DNA from: Mycobacterium sp.
GTDB lineage: Bacteria > Actinomycetota > Actinomycetes > Mycobacteriales > Mycobacteriaceae
Length of the DNA stretch: 7,062 nucleotides
Assembly (NCBI GenBank): GCA_018500005.2
Contig: JAHBAP020000192.1
Location: forward strand, 1-7,062
Direction of reading: 5' to 3'
The position numbers and the translations under genes were made by a program. This document shows positions 1 through 6,797 of this stretch, one piece after another; positions within the stretch are counted from its first letter, which is position 1; every line of letters begins with the position of its first letter. The notes under the pieces are model-generated. The model was given only the letters and a program-made list of their open reading frames with translations, ran no database searches and was not told where the DNA came from.

Positions 1-1886
1 AGAATCGGCGCCCGGGGCCAGCGCGCCAACAGCCCGGCGATCACCACACGGCGCATCGGCCCGCCGCTGAGTTGGTCGACGCGGCGTCCGGCCAACGATC
101 CGTCGAGGCCGACGGTGGCCAGCGCCGAGACCACCCGGCCGGTGTCGTAGGGCGAGAAGCCCGCCGCCGAAGCCACCTCCAGATCGACCCGGCTGCGCAG
201 CAGTTGCAGCCGGGCGGCCTGGAAGGCGATCGCCACGTCTCCGACGCACTCATGCGCCGGCTTGCCTCCAACCAGGCAAGAGCCGGAAGTCGGCTCGGTC
301 AGCCCGGCCATGATCCAGGCCAGCGTCGACTTGCCGGAACCGTTGCCGCCGTGGATCAGCAGGCCGTCCCCCTCGTTGACGGTGAAACTCACGTCCTTCA
401 GGGCGGTCTTGGCCCACGGGGTTCCGAACCCATACACATGCCCGACGCCGTCGAGCTCCAGCACCGGCTTGCCGCTGCGCGACGCCGGACCGGCGGTCGC
501 TACCGGGGCGGCGGCATGCTCGACCATCACCATGTTGTCCACCGAGTCGCTGAGATTCACTGTCCGATCGGCGATCTCGGCCTCGTTGTTGTAGTGGGTG
601 ATCTGGACCAGGGACATCCGGTGGCGCTGGGTCAGACCCGACAGCACGTTGAGCAGGCCGTCCCGTCCCCGCTGGTCGACCATGCTGGTGACCTCGTCGG
701 CGATCAGCATGGCGGGCCGGCGGGCCAGGGCGGCCGCCACCGCCAGGCGCTGCAGTTCTCCGCCCGAGAGTCCGCCGGTGTCGCGTTCCTGCATGCCGGT
801 CAGTCCGACTTCGTCGAGCAACCGGTCGACGTCGGTGGTCGTTCCGGGGGGAAGTCCCCAGACCACGTCGTCGGCGACCCGACTGCCCAGCACCTGGCTC
901 TCCGGGTGCTGCATCACCACGGCGGTGCCGCCCAACTGCCCCAGACCCACCGCTCCCGGACGTTCGATACTGCCCGAGGTTGGCGCGCGTCCGCACAGCA
1001 GCAGCATCAGCGTTGTCTTGCCCGAACCGTTGGCACCGGTGACCGCGACGTGCTCGCCGACATCAACGGTCAGGGTCAGCGGTCGCAGCGCATCGTGGTC
1101 GGCCCCGGGATAACGGAACCGGGCCTCGGCGAGCCGGACCGGGACCGGGACCGGGACCGGGACAACCGTGCCACTCTCCACCAGGGAGTCGAGCTTGTGG
1201 ACGTCGGGGATCCCTCGCAGGCGTTCGAGGACTCGGCCCAACGCCCACCAGCCCACCAGCGAGACCAGCACGATGGTGAAGATCGAGTAGGCCATGATCA
1301 GCACCGGCCAGTACTGGATGGCGGTATGGAACATCGCGCGGGTCTGCTCGGCGGACTGCCGGAACACCTCGCCGTACCCGGGCAGGTCCGACATGAAGTT
1401 CAAGACGCCGTCGACATTGGCGCTCAGCGCCTCCAGCACCAATGTGCGCAACCGGGACAGCACCATGAGCATGCCGATGACCCACAGTCCGTTGATGATC
1501 CCGGCGACGATCGACACCGCGATGACCGTCGGCGTACCGCGGCCGCGGCGTTTGATGATCCCGGCGGCCCCACCAACGTAGGCACAGTTGAGGACCACCA
1601 TGAAACCGCTGATCCCGGCGATCAGGAAGGTGATCGTGGCGGCCGCGAATGCGGCCGCCAGCAGCACCCGAAGCCGGTAGCGGTAGCCCAGCAGACCCAT
1701 CGGAACGGCAACCAACAGCGATACCCCGCCAGCGAACGGCACCACCACGGAGACGATGGCCAGCGCCGCACTCAGCGCGGCCATCACAGCGGCCTGCGCC
1801 ATCTCTACCGGGGTCAGCGATTTGGTGGGGTGGATCGTCGAACCCAAAGGTCGCTGGGCCGGCGCCTCGGGCCGGGTCGACGTCAT
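1..1886 (-). CDS. ECF-type transporter fusion: membrane domain plus two ABC ATPase domains (3' end cut off by window)
   Basis: The frame is open from an ATG at 1886 to the window edge, 628 codons with the C-terminus missing. Residues about 30-216 hold five or six hydrophobic segments, likely an S-component-like membrane domain. A VP-repeat linker (242-250) leads to ATPase 1: Walker A GANGSGKT 284-291, Q-loop Q326 followed by the ECF-typical PESQ, signature LSGGE 373-377, Walker B with catalytic E398, switch H431. ATPase 2 has Walker A GGNGSGKS 513-520, Q556 and an unusual signature LSGGP 606-610; its Walker B lies outside. The order and size match M. tuberculosis Rv2326c (about 700 residues, from memory), so about 70 residues are missing. 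Family knowledge: such ATPases pair with an EcfT protein to import vitamins or metals; an EcfT gene may follow off the left edge. The substrate cannot be read here. No in-frame ATG was seen upstream back to the bestrophin stop; the ribosome site is weak (GAG, 4 bases before ATG). Confidence 0.9.
   Translation of the reverse strand, partial: MTSTRPEAPAQRPLGSTIHPTKSLTPVEMAQAAVMAALSAALAIVSVVVPFAGGVSLLVAVPMGLLGYRYRLRVLLAAAFAAATITFLIAGISGFMVVLNCAYVGGAAGIIKRRGRGTPTVIAVSIVAGIINGLWVIGMLMVLSRLRTLVLEALSANVDGVLNFMSDLPGYGEVFRQSAEQTRAMFHTAIQYWPVLIMAYSIFTIVLVSLVGWWALGRVLERLRGIPDVHKLDSLVESGTVVPVPVPVPVRLAEARFRYPGADHDALRPLTLTVDVGEHVAVTGANGSGKTTLMLLLCGRAPTSGSIERPGAVGLGQLGGTAVVMQHPESQVLGSRVADDVVWGLPPGTTTDVDRLLDEVGLTGMQERDTGGLSGGELQRLAVAAALARRPAMLIADEVTSMVDQRGRDGLLNVLSGLTQRHRMSLVQITHYNNEAEIADRTVNLSDSVDNMVMVEHAAAPVATAGPASRSGKPVLELDGVGHVYGFGTPWAKTALKDVSFTVNEGDGLLIHGGNGSGKSTLAWIMAGLTEPTSGSCLVGGKPAHECVGDVAIAFQAARLQLLRSRVDLEVASAAGFSPYDTGRVVSALATVGLDGSLAGRRVDQLSGGPMRRVVIAGLLARWPRAPI
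1136..1163. repeat. Hexamer tandem repeat (GGGACC, about 4.7 copies) inside the ECF gene
   Basis: A perfect period-6 run of 28 bases. On the minus strand it reads GTC-CCG repeatedly and encodes alternating Val-Pro at residues 242-250 of the ECF fusion protein, in the linker between the membrane domain and the first ATPase domain. Because the unit is two codons, gain or loss of copies would keep the frame. Confidence 0.95.
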
Positions 1887-1956
1887 TGCTCGATTCTGCC
1901 AGTCGGCCCGGGCACGGCGGCGCTGCGACCTGCCGCCAATGACGGGAGGACCGGGA

Positions 1957-2844
1957 TCACATCCAGACCAGCGCCTTGTCGCCTTCCCGCGGCTGGGCCG
2001 CCGTCATCCGCTGGCCCAGCAGGTTGGCGGTGATGACGCCGCAGATGCGGTACATGGAGATGTCGAAGACGCTGTTGTTCATCGGTTGCTCAATGAGGTG
2101 ACCGAGTCGTTCGGCGACGATGAACGTGGTCATCAGCAACGCGCCGACCAACATGCTGGCCGGGTGATGGCTGGCGCCGTCGAGCCGACTGAACGCCATG
2201 ATTCCGAAGAACCATGCAAGAGCCTGGATGAACAGGTCGTAGTGAATGGGAACCGGCTCATTGCGGATGCGCTCCAGGCCGCTCTGCGCGGTCGCCGCAC
2301 CGCTGTTGGCGGTCATCAGCAGCACTCGGGCCTGAGGGTCGATGTGACCGTCGGCGGCCAGGGTCGCGATGTCGGCGGCCTGCCGGTTGAGCAGATTCAC
2401 CGCATCGGCGTCCGCGGGATCCTCGGGGGTAAGTTCCCGGACCCCCTCGATCGGCGGAACGCGGCGCATCTCGGCGGCCAAAGTCCAGCAGTACCGGACC
2501 TGGCGGCGGCGCATCCGGTCGAGGATCGCGGCCATCTCCGGTGAGCCGGAGTCCACCGAGGTCAGACCGTTCTGCAGCGTGCGGGAACTAATGATGATGT
2601 TGCCCCACAGCGTGCGGGCCTCCCACCACCGGTTGTAGGCGGTCGTGTTGCGGAAACCGATGAACACCGAGGCGCCGATACCCAGCACCGACAGCACCGC
2701 CCCGGCGTATTCGCTCTGCATGGGGTCCGGAACGGGCAGCAGCAGGCCGATCACCACGGCGATCGCCAGGAAGGTGTAGCGCAGTTGCCAGAGCACCAGC
2801 CCGACCACCCGAAACGGCCCCAGGTGCCCGACGGTTCTGATCAC
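1957..2844 (-). CDS. Bestrophin-family (YneE/UPF0187) membrane channel
   Basis: A 295-residue protein, close to the roughly 300 usual for bacterial bestrophins. Signature pieces are visible in order: hydrophobic segments at about 22-37 and 49-63, the hallmark [19 protein letters not shown] at 63-81, the [14 protein letters not shown] stretch at 191-204, hydrophobic segments at about 206-218 and 230-244, and the C-terminal IEQPMNN..FDI block at 251-262, matching the family's E-x-PFG-x-D region. Family knowledge: bestrophins form pentameric ion channels in the membrane (anion-selective in animals, cation-selective in the bacterial KpBest); which ion passes here is unknown. The start is a GTG: a TGA lies in frame two codons upstream and the next in-frame ATG is codon 42, inside the conserved fold. 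It lies 70 bases before the ECF gene on the same strand, so the two may be co-transcribed. Confidence 0.88.
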   Translation of the reverse strand: MIRTVGHLGPFRVVGLVLWQLRYTFLAIAVVIGLLLPVPDPMQSEYAGAVLSVLGIGASVFIGFRNTTAYNRWWEARTLWGNIIISSRTLQNGLTSVDSGSPEMAAILDRMRRRQVRYCWTLAAEMRRVPPIEGVRELTPEDPADADAVNLLNRQAADIATLAADGHIDPQARVLLMTANSGAATAQSGLERIRNEPVPIHYDLFIQALAWFFGIMAFSRLDGASHHPASMLVGALLMTTFIVAERLGHLIEQPMNNSVFDISMYRICGVITANLLGQRMTAAQPREGDKALVWM

Positions 2845-2861
2845 GGATCAGATTCTCGCAT
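2841..2861 (-). other. Possible six-codon leader ORF overlapping the bestrophin start
   Basis: ATG at 2861 opens a frame encoding MRESDP that stops at TGA 2841-2843. The stop overlaps the GTG start of the bestrophin gene in a four-base GTGA, the arrangement used for translational coupling. The bestrophin GTG has only a weak GAG-type ribosome site of its own. The mini-ORF's own ribosome site (AGG two bases upstream) is too close to be convincing, so expression is uncertain. Confidence 0.25.
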
Positions 2862-2886
2862 CACCTGCCGGTGGGGATTTCGGCGT

Positions 2887-2903
2887 CACGGCTTGCCGCC
2901 GTG
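2887..2903. terminator. Weak hairpin between MFS gene and bestrophin gene
   Basis: CACGGC and GCCGTG can pair around a five-base loop (TTGCC), 52 bases past the MFS stop. There is no T-tract. Mycobacterial terminators often lack one, but a six-pair stem is common by chance at this G+C. Listed as a tentative terminator for the MFS transcript. Confidence 0.2.
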
Positions 2904-2954
2904 GGGACGGGCCGAGTTTCAGAGCCACTTGATAAACGGGACTGAGACCTTGCG

Positions 2955-4472
2955 TCAGTCGTCGGCGATGGATATGTCCTGCAGCATCGTGAGCGCCAGG
3001 CCTGCCCCCAGCAGCGCCAGGACGGCGAAGATCGCGCTGGTGACCACCGTTCCATGGTTGAAGGCGGCGACGACCAGCTGTTGTCCTGCCGACGAGACCG
3101 TACTGGGCGGTCGTGAGCCGTTCAGAACGTCCAGCAGCTGTTGATGGCTGACGCCCTCGAGTTGGTTTGAGCCGGTCGCGCCCTGCAGGGAATGGATTGC
3201 GACGTTCTGCATGATCGCGGTCGCAAGTGCTATCCCCAGCGCGTTGGAGATCCCGATGGTGATGACGAGCAGCGCGCTTGACATCCCTTTCGAAGCGTCG
3301 GCGAAGCTTACTTGGAAAGCCGATATCGAGGCGAGCTGGATGCCCACTGCCGCACCGAGGATGACCAGCCCGACGAGGATGACCGAGTTGGAGTCGGTCT
3401 TGACGCCAAGCAGGACGACGACACATCCGGACGCGACGAGGAGCATTCCCACCACGACCGGGAGTAGGAAATAGCCGCGCCTAACCAATTGGGCACCAAA
3501 AGGATTCATGATGATGATCGTGATGGTCGCACCGAGCAGCACGCTGGCGGCGTCGATCATGCCGAGCCCCTTGGCTGTTTGCAGGTAGAGCGCCAGCAGG
3601 TAGAGCACTCCCATCAATATGCCGTTGAAGATGAAGTTGACGATCATCGAACCGGTGAAGGTTCGATGACGCCAGACCTGCGGTGGGATCAACGGGTCAG
3701 CTGAGCGGCTCTCGACGAATGCGAAGAGTCCGAAAAGAAGCGCGGAGACGCCAACCATGGGTAAAAGCGTCCGAACCGGCACTTCGTCACTCTCGAACAG
3801 TGCGTAGACCAGGACGACGGACGCGGCGGTCAGCGTCAGTGCGCCGCCGAGATCGAGCTTGGCCCTCCCGTCGAGTTCATGGACCTCAGGTGTCGTGGTG
3901 ACGACAAAACCGATCGCCAGCAACGCAATCGGGATCGCGGTCCAGAAAATCCACCTCCACTCCAGTGAATCGAGAAGCATTGCGATGATCAGCACCGCGA
4001 AGCCGCTAGCGGCCCAGCGGGCCGCCGCATTGATGCCAAGTGCCTTGGGGCGTTCTTCGGCGGGGAATTCGAGTGTCAGCACCGAGAGCGCACACGTGAA
4101 GATCGCGATCCCGCCGATGCCCTGCAACACTCGTGCTGCGATCACTTCGCCCGGCGTTCCGGCCAGGCCGCCGAACACTGACCCGACGATGAGGATCACG
4201 CTACCGGCGATGACCAGCTTCCTGTTACCGATCAGATCGCCGAGGCGGCCGAAAAACCCCGCCATGCCCGCGGCCAGGGAAAAGCCGTTCACTGCCCAGG
4301 CCATCTGATCCGCCGAACCGCCGATGTCACGACCGATGGCGGGAATCGCGATGACGAAGCCGTCGGAGATCACCAATACCAGCCCGACGAGCACGCTGAT
4401 AGCCGCAAGCGATGCCCATCGGCGGGGGTACAACTGTCGACCTTGTAGTTCAGGAGGGCTACCTGTCGACAC
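2955..4472 (-). CDS. MFS drug-exporter-like transporter, DHA2 (14-helix) family
   Basis: A 505-residue, strongly hydrophobic protein of the length usual for DHA2 proton-driven exporters. Visible motifs: a TM1 acidic residue D37 in SDGFVIAIP; motif A GRLGDLIGNRK (75-85) in the first cytoplasmic loop; the motif B region with R114 and QGIGG (117-121); EWRWIFW (171-177) after helix 5; and the DHA2-type FVESRSADPLIPPQVW segment (252-267) in mid-protein. Motif C of helix 5, normally GPxxGG, is replaced by AVLIIA (159-164). The start is a GTG at 4472; a TAA lies in frame upstream with no start between. No ribosome site sits at a usable distance, which suggests a leaderless mRNA. G+C is lower than in its neighbours (60-base stretches counted by hand gave roughly 47-68%, mostly about 60%, against 67-77% in the ECF and peptidase genes), consistent with later acquisition. 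The substrate is unknown. Confidence 0.88.
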   Translation of the reverse strand: MSTGSPPELQGRQLYPRRWASLAAISVLVGLVLVISDGFVIAIPAIGRDIGGSADQMAWAVNGFSLAAGMAGFFGRLGDLIGNRKLVIAGSVILIVGSVFGGLAGTPGEVIAARVLQGIGGIAIFTCALSVLTLEFPAEERPKALGINAAARWAASGFAVLIIAMLLDSLEWRWIFWTAIPIALLAIGFVVTTTPEVHELDGRAKLDLGGALTLTAASVVLVYALFESDEVPVRTLLPMVGVSALLFGLFAFVESRSADPLIPPQVWRHRTFTGSMIVNFIFNGILMGVLYLLALYLQTAKGLGMIDAASVLLGATITIIIMNPFGAQLVRRGYFLLPVVVGMLLVASGCVVVLLGVKTDSNSVILVGLVILGAAVGIQLASISAFQVSFADASKGMSSALLVITIGISNALGIALATAIMQNVAIHSLQGATGSNQLEGVSHQQLLDVLNGSRPPSTVSSAGQQLVVAAFNHGTVVTSAIFAVLALLGAGLALTMLQDISIADD

Positions 4473-4478
4473 CCTCGA

Positions 4479-4507
4479 ATAGTCGCAGACTGCTTAAGCA
4501 GGGGTAA
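4479..4507 (-). promoter_or_regulatory. Candidate leaderless promoter of the MFS gene
   Basis: Reading the minus strand, TTACCC (4507-4502) and GACTAT (4484-4479) are separated by exactly 17 bases. If the GTG at 4472 is the transcription start, GACTAT occupies -12 to -7 and keeps the key A at -11 and T at -7 of the mycobacterial -10 element; the first T is missing. The lack of a spaced ribosome site before the GTG supports leaderless translation. The -35 match is only partial. Confidence 0.35.
4490..4501. promoter_or_regulatory. Operator-like perfect palindrome CTGCTTAAGCAG upstream of the MFS gene
   Basis: A perfect 12-base palindrome 18 bases upstream of the MFS GTG, filling 12 of the 17 spacer bases of the candidate promoter. 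A site there would suit a dimeric repressor such as the TetR- or MarR-type proteins that often control drug exporters. No regulator gene is present in this window, so the binding protein is unknown. Confidence 0.4.
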
Positions 4508-4529
4508 GGGAAACTGACCGCAACCCGAT

Positions 4530-6032
4530 TCAGCACTTCGCGCCCTCCGGCGGCAGGGTCAGGTCGACCAGATAAGCGGCGGCGTAGCGGTCAACGCACT
4601 CCTCGCCCTCGAACACGACGGTGTGCTGGGTGCCGTCGAAGGTCAGCAGCCTCGCGCCGAGGTCCTTCGCGAGGTTCACCCCAGCCTGGTACGGGGTGGC
4701 CGGGTCATCGGTGGTGGACACCACCAGGACCGGCGGCAGGCCGGGCGCGGAGACCTGATGGGGTCCGCTGGTCGGCGGCACCGGCCAGAACGCGCAGGTG
4801 TCCAGCGGGGCGTGGCCGGTGAACTGCCCGTAGCTCATGAATGGCGCAACCTCGCGGGTCCGGCGGTCGGCGTCGACGACGGCGGTGCGGTCGGTGACCG
4901 GTGGGTAGTCGACGCAGTTGATGGCGGTCATCGCGTCATCGGAATTGTCGTAGTGCCCCTTGGCATCCCGGCCCCAGTACTCGTCGGCCAGCCCTAGCAG
5001 AGTGTCGCCGCGGCCGTCCTTGAGTTCGCCGAGGCCGTCGGTCAGATAGCTCCAGTCCTCCGGTGAATACAGCGCGCTGACGGTACCGGTGACCGCGTCG
5101 CTGTAGCCCAGTCCGCGGGGGTCCTTCGTTCGGGCCGGTTTACTCACCAGCGGGTCGACCAGATCGTGAAAGACGTTGACGGCCTTGGCCTTATCGGCGC
5201 CAAGGGGGCAGTCGGCATCCTTGGCACAGTCGGCGGCGTAGTCATCGAACGCCTGCTGGAACGCTTTCGCCTGCTCGATGTCGGACTGCAACTGGTCCTG
5301 CTGCGGGTCGACCACACCGTCGAGGATCAGCGCCCGTACCTTGTCCGGATACGCCTCTGCGTAGGCCGAGCCGATCAGGGTTCCGTAGGAGTATCCGAGA
5401 TAGGTGAGCTTCTCATCGCCCAGCGCGGCCCGCAGTCGGTCCAGATCTCGTGCAACATTGACGGTGCCAACATTGGCCAGCATGTCGCGGCCGGTCTTGT
5501 CCAGACACCGCTGCACGAACTGCTTCTCGGTGTCCTCGATGTTGGCCACCCCGGCCGGGCTGTAGTCGACTTGTGGGTCGGCGCGGATGGCGTCGTTGTC
5601 AGTGTCGGAGTTGCACACCACCGCGGGCGTGGAGGCACCCACCCCGCGCGGGTCGAAACCGACCAGGTCGAAGCGCTGCCGGACGCTCCGGGGAAGCGCG
5701 TCGAGCAAGTCGGCGGCCAGGCCGACCCCGGACTCCCCGGGGCCGCCGGGGTTGACCACCAGGGAGCCGATCTTGGAGCCGGTCGCCGGGAACCGGATCA
5801 GGGCCAGGCTGGCGGTCGCGCCGGCGGGCTGGGAATAGTCGACCGGCACAATCAGACGGCCGCACTGAGCTTCCCGGGGAAGGTCACTGTCGTCGCAGCG
5901 CTGCCAGGCCACCGGCTGGCCGATGGGTGGCCCGGCAGCGGGCTCGGCGACCGGATTCCCTGCGACAGGTGCGCCGCAACCGGCGGTCAGGGCCGCGACG
6001 ATGACGGCGGAGACGCTCGCTCGAATGCTCAC
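4530..6032 (-). CDS. Secreted alpha/beta-hydrolase peptidase, lipoprotein (tripeptidyl aminopeptidase / SlpD-CaeA family)
   Basis: A 500-residue protein starting at GTG 6032. The N-terminus is a lipoprotein signal: basic MSIR, a hydrophobic core, and lipobox LTAGC with Cys19 as the lipidated residue, placing it outside the cell membrane. The hydrolase core follows: oxyanion-loop NPGGPGESG (94-102), DPRGVGAST (127-135), nucleophile elbow GYSYG with Ser215, acid Asp443 in DDPATP, and His470 in GTQH. Ten further cysteines, one at the very C-terminus, fit an exported disulfide-bonded fold. The layout matches actinobacterial exported peptidases such as M. tuberculosis Rv2672 and Rv2223c/Rv2224c (CaeA/Hip1), which cleave peptides or esters at the envelope; which of these is the ortholog cannot be settled here. 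The frame stays open upstream to an ATG at 6239, but that start would bury the signal peptide behind 69 residues. The downstream MFS gene is 57 bases away. Confidence 0.9.
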   Translation of the reverse strand: MSIRASVSAVIVAALTAGCGAPVAGNPVAEPAAGPPIGQPVAWQRCDDSDLPREAQCGRLIVPVDYSQPAGATASLALIRFPATGSKIGSLVVNPGGPGESGVGLAADLLDALPRSVRQRFDLVGFDPRGVGASTPAVVCNSDTDNDAIRADPQVDYSPAGVANIEDTEKQFVQRCLDKTGRDMLANVGTVNVARDLDRLRAALGDEKLTYLGYSYGTLIGSAYAEAYPDKVRALILDGVVDPQQDQLQSDIEQAKAFQQAFDDYAADCAKDADCPLGADKAKAVNVFHDLVDPLVSKPARTKDPRGLGYSDAVTGTVSALYSPEDWSYLTDGLGELKDGRGDTLLGLADEYWGRDAKGHYDNSDDAMTAINCVDYPPVTDRTAVVDADRRTREVAPFMSYGQFTGHAPLDTCAFWPVPPTSGPHQVSAPGLPPVLVVSTTDDPATPYQAGVNLAKDLGARLLTFDGTQHTVVFEGEECVDRYAAAYLVDLTLPPEGAKC

Positions 6033-6237
6033 CCGGCGCAGTATGCCTTGGCCCGGACAAGAGTTCGCCCGACACACCATCATCCGCCAGCTCGGAAGCG
6101 GCGGCATGCGGGGGCCGGCTCCTTCGATCGGAGGAGGCCAGATCATCAGCGCAATCCCTGAATCGCTCGATGTTGTGCGCGGTTGCGACCCGGCAATGTG
6201 GGTGTCATCAGGCCGGGACAGTCCCGGCCACAGCCAC
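6033..6237. promoter_or_regulatory. Divergent intergenic region between peptidase and small secreted-protein genes
   Basis: The two genes point away from each other, so both promoters should lie here. I see no convincing -35/-10 pair for either. Two symmetric elements are present: the near-palindrome CCTTCGATCGGAGG (6121-6134, one mismatch pair) and the perfect palindrome listed at 6211-6229. Confidence 0.4.
6211..6229. promoter_or_regulatory. Perfect 19-base palindrome (operator or 5'-UTR hairpin) before the small secreted-protein gene
   Basis: GGCCGGGAC and GTCCCGGCC flank a central A. As DNA it is a symmetric candidate binding site for a dimeric regulator. As RNA it would fold into a stable hairpin of seven or eight pairs ending eight bases before the AAAGGAG ribosome site, where it could influence translation or mRNA stability. 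Confidence 0.5.
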
Positions 6238-6244
6238 AAAGGAG
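6238..6244 (+). promoter_or_regulatory. Ribosome binding site AAAGGAG
   Basis: A near-consensus Shine-Dalgarno sequence, the best in the window. It decides between two adjacent ATGs: the first (6248) is only three bases away, the second (6251) six bases away, so the second is the likelier start. Confidence 0.8.
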
Positions 6245-6250
6245 AACATG

Positions 6251-6436
6251 ATGAAGCGTTTCGCCCTCACCAGCATGCTGGCCGGCGGAATCTTCGCAGG
6301 CCTCATCGGTACCGCCGGTGCCGCGCACGCCGAACACGACTACGTCTACGACGACTACGGCTACAGCTACCTGTACCCGCGTGCCCCGCACGTCGACACG
6401 AGCGTGCACACCCGAACCATCATCATTCGGCACTGA
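6251..6436 (+). CDS. Small secreted tyrosine-rich protein, function unknown
   Basis: A 61-residue protein (62 if the adjacent ATG at 6248 is used). Residues 1-27 form a textbook Sec signal peptide: MKR, a long hydrophobic core with small residues, and an AHA cleavage motif before Glu28. The mature part is only about 34 residues and begins with a run holding six tyrosines and three aspartates between residues 30 and 42, then a proline/histidine segment and the hydrophobic-basic tail TRTIIIRH. There is no cysteine, so no disulfide. I do not recognise a family. A strong ribosome site before it, a perfect palindrome upstream and a strong hairpin terminator 15 bases after the stop indicate a self-contained transcription unit. 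It could be an envelope or secreted structural peptide; four histidines and several acidic residues also allow metal binding, which is speculation. Confidence 0.75.
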   Translation: MKRFALTSMLAGGIFAGLIGTAGAAHAEHDYVYDDYGYSYLYPRAPHVDTSVHTRTIIIRH

Positions 6437-6451
6437 GTTTCCACCGCAGAT

Positions 6452-6487
6452 CGGAAAGCCCGAGACCTACAGGTCTCGGGCTTTCCG
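6452..6487 (+). terminator. Strong hairpin terminator after the small secreted-protein gene
   Basis: Two 17-base arms, CGGAAAGCCCGAGACCT and its exact complement, meet around a two-base centre (in practice 16 pairs and a four-base loop). The left arm carries GGAAA and the right arm TTTCC, and CTT follows, so the structure could end transcription from either side. It starts 15 bases after the stop at 6436. Confidence 0.88.
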
Positions 6488-6518
6488 CTTGTGGGACATC
6501 CCGGATGAAGTACCAAAG

Positions 6519-6538
6519 CACCCCTTCTGTCAGGGGTG
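6519..6538 (-). terminator. Hairpin terminator downstream of tRNA-Asn
   Basis: On the minus strand CACCCCT and AGGGGTG pair perfectly around a six-base loop, followed by CTTTGG. It lies 18 bases past the 3' end of the tRNA, the expected place for its terminator, and faces the terminator of the small plus-strand gene. Confidence 0.65.
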
Positions 6539-6556
6539 TTGGCTTGGAGAGACTTG

Positions 6557-6629
6557 CTCCCCCGGATGGACTCGAACCATCAACCGTCCGATTAACAGTC
6601 GGAAGCTCTGCCAGTTGAGCTACAGGGGA
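6557..6629 (-). tRNA. asnT: tRNA-Asn (anticodon GTT)
   Basis: The minus strand folds into a complete 73-base cloverleaf: acceptor arm TCCCCTG with CGGGGGA (one T-G pair), discriminator G as usual for bacterial tRNA-Asn, D-stem GCTC/GAGC with the GG-containing loop, anticodon stem TCCGA/TCGGA around loop CTGTTAA (anticodon GTT), five-base variable region, and T-arm GATGG/CCATC around TTCGAGT. The 3' CCA is not encoded (CAAG follows), so it must be added after transcription. It decodes AAC and AAU. tRNA genes are common integration sites, but no integrase or partial tRNA copy is seen nearby. Confidence 0.97.
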
Positions 6630-6666
6630 CCGCGCCCGCCCATTCCTCGCGACGGGACGGGATCAG

Positions 6667-6677
6667 ACTCTAGCCTA
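6667..6677 (-). promoter_or_regulatory. Candidate -10 elements of the tRNA-Asn promoter
   Basis: On the minus strand two overlapping TANNNT hexamers, TAGGCT and TAGAGT, lie 37 to 43 bases before the mature tRNA 5' end. This would give a leader of about 30 bases to be removed by RNase P. No clear -35 was found. The plus-strand reading of the same bases (TAGCCT) could instead serve the 6798 gene, with a leader of roughly 115 bases. Confidence 0.35.
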
Positions 6678-6797
6678 CCGGGGGCGGACACCCCAAAGCC
6701 CCAGCAAACGGCAACCGGCGCGGCATCGTCAGCGAGCGTCAGGCAGGATGGAGAGCCAGCAGGTTGGGCCTCGGAGAGCGGGGCCGGAGGGAGCAGC

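Noticed and set aside
72..2033. Plus-strand open frame of 653 codons
   Set aside because: It is antisense to the ECF transporter gene. Its product is a low-complexity run of Arg, Gly, Gln, Asp and His with no hydrophobic core or motif, typical of an antisense frame in high-G+C DNA, whereas the opposite strand shows complete ABC ATPase motifs.
3211..4308. Several plus-strand frames opposite the MFS gene
   Set aside because: They lack domain signals and lie wholly antisense to a gene with intact MFS motifs.
5166..6161. Plus-strand open frame of 331 codons
   Set aside because: Antisense to the peptidase gene, whose catalytic motifs and lipobox are clear on the minus strand. The plus-strand product has no recognisable domain.
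6033..6239. N-terminal extension of the peptidase to an ATG at 6239
   Set aside because: It would add 69 residues of non-conserved-looking sequence before the lipoprotein signal peptide and cover the whole divergent promoter region, including the palindrome at 6211-6229.
6557..6629. tRNA-Asn as an attachment site for an integrated element
   Set aside because: No integrase, no second partial copy of the tRNA 3' end and no phage-like genes are visible in the window.
6318..6797. Plus-strand frame running through the tRNA region into the YtxH-like gene
   Set aside because: It passes across a terminator hairpin, the tRNA-Asn gene and its promoter region. The good ribosome site and membrane helix point to the GTG at 6798 as the true start.
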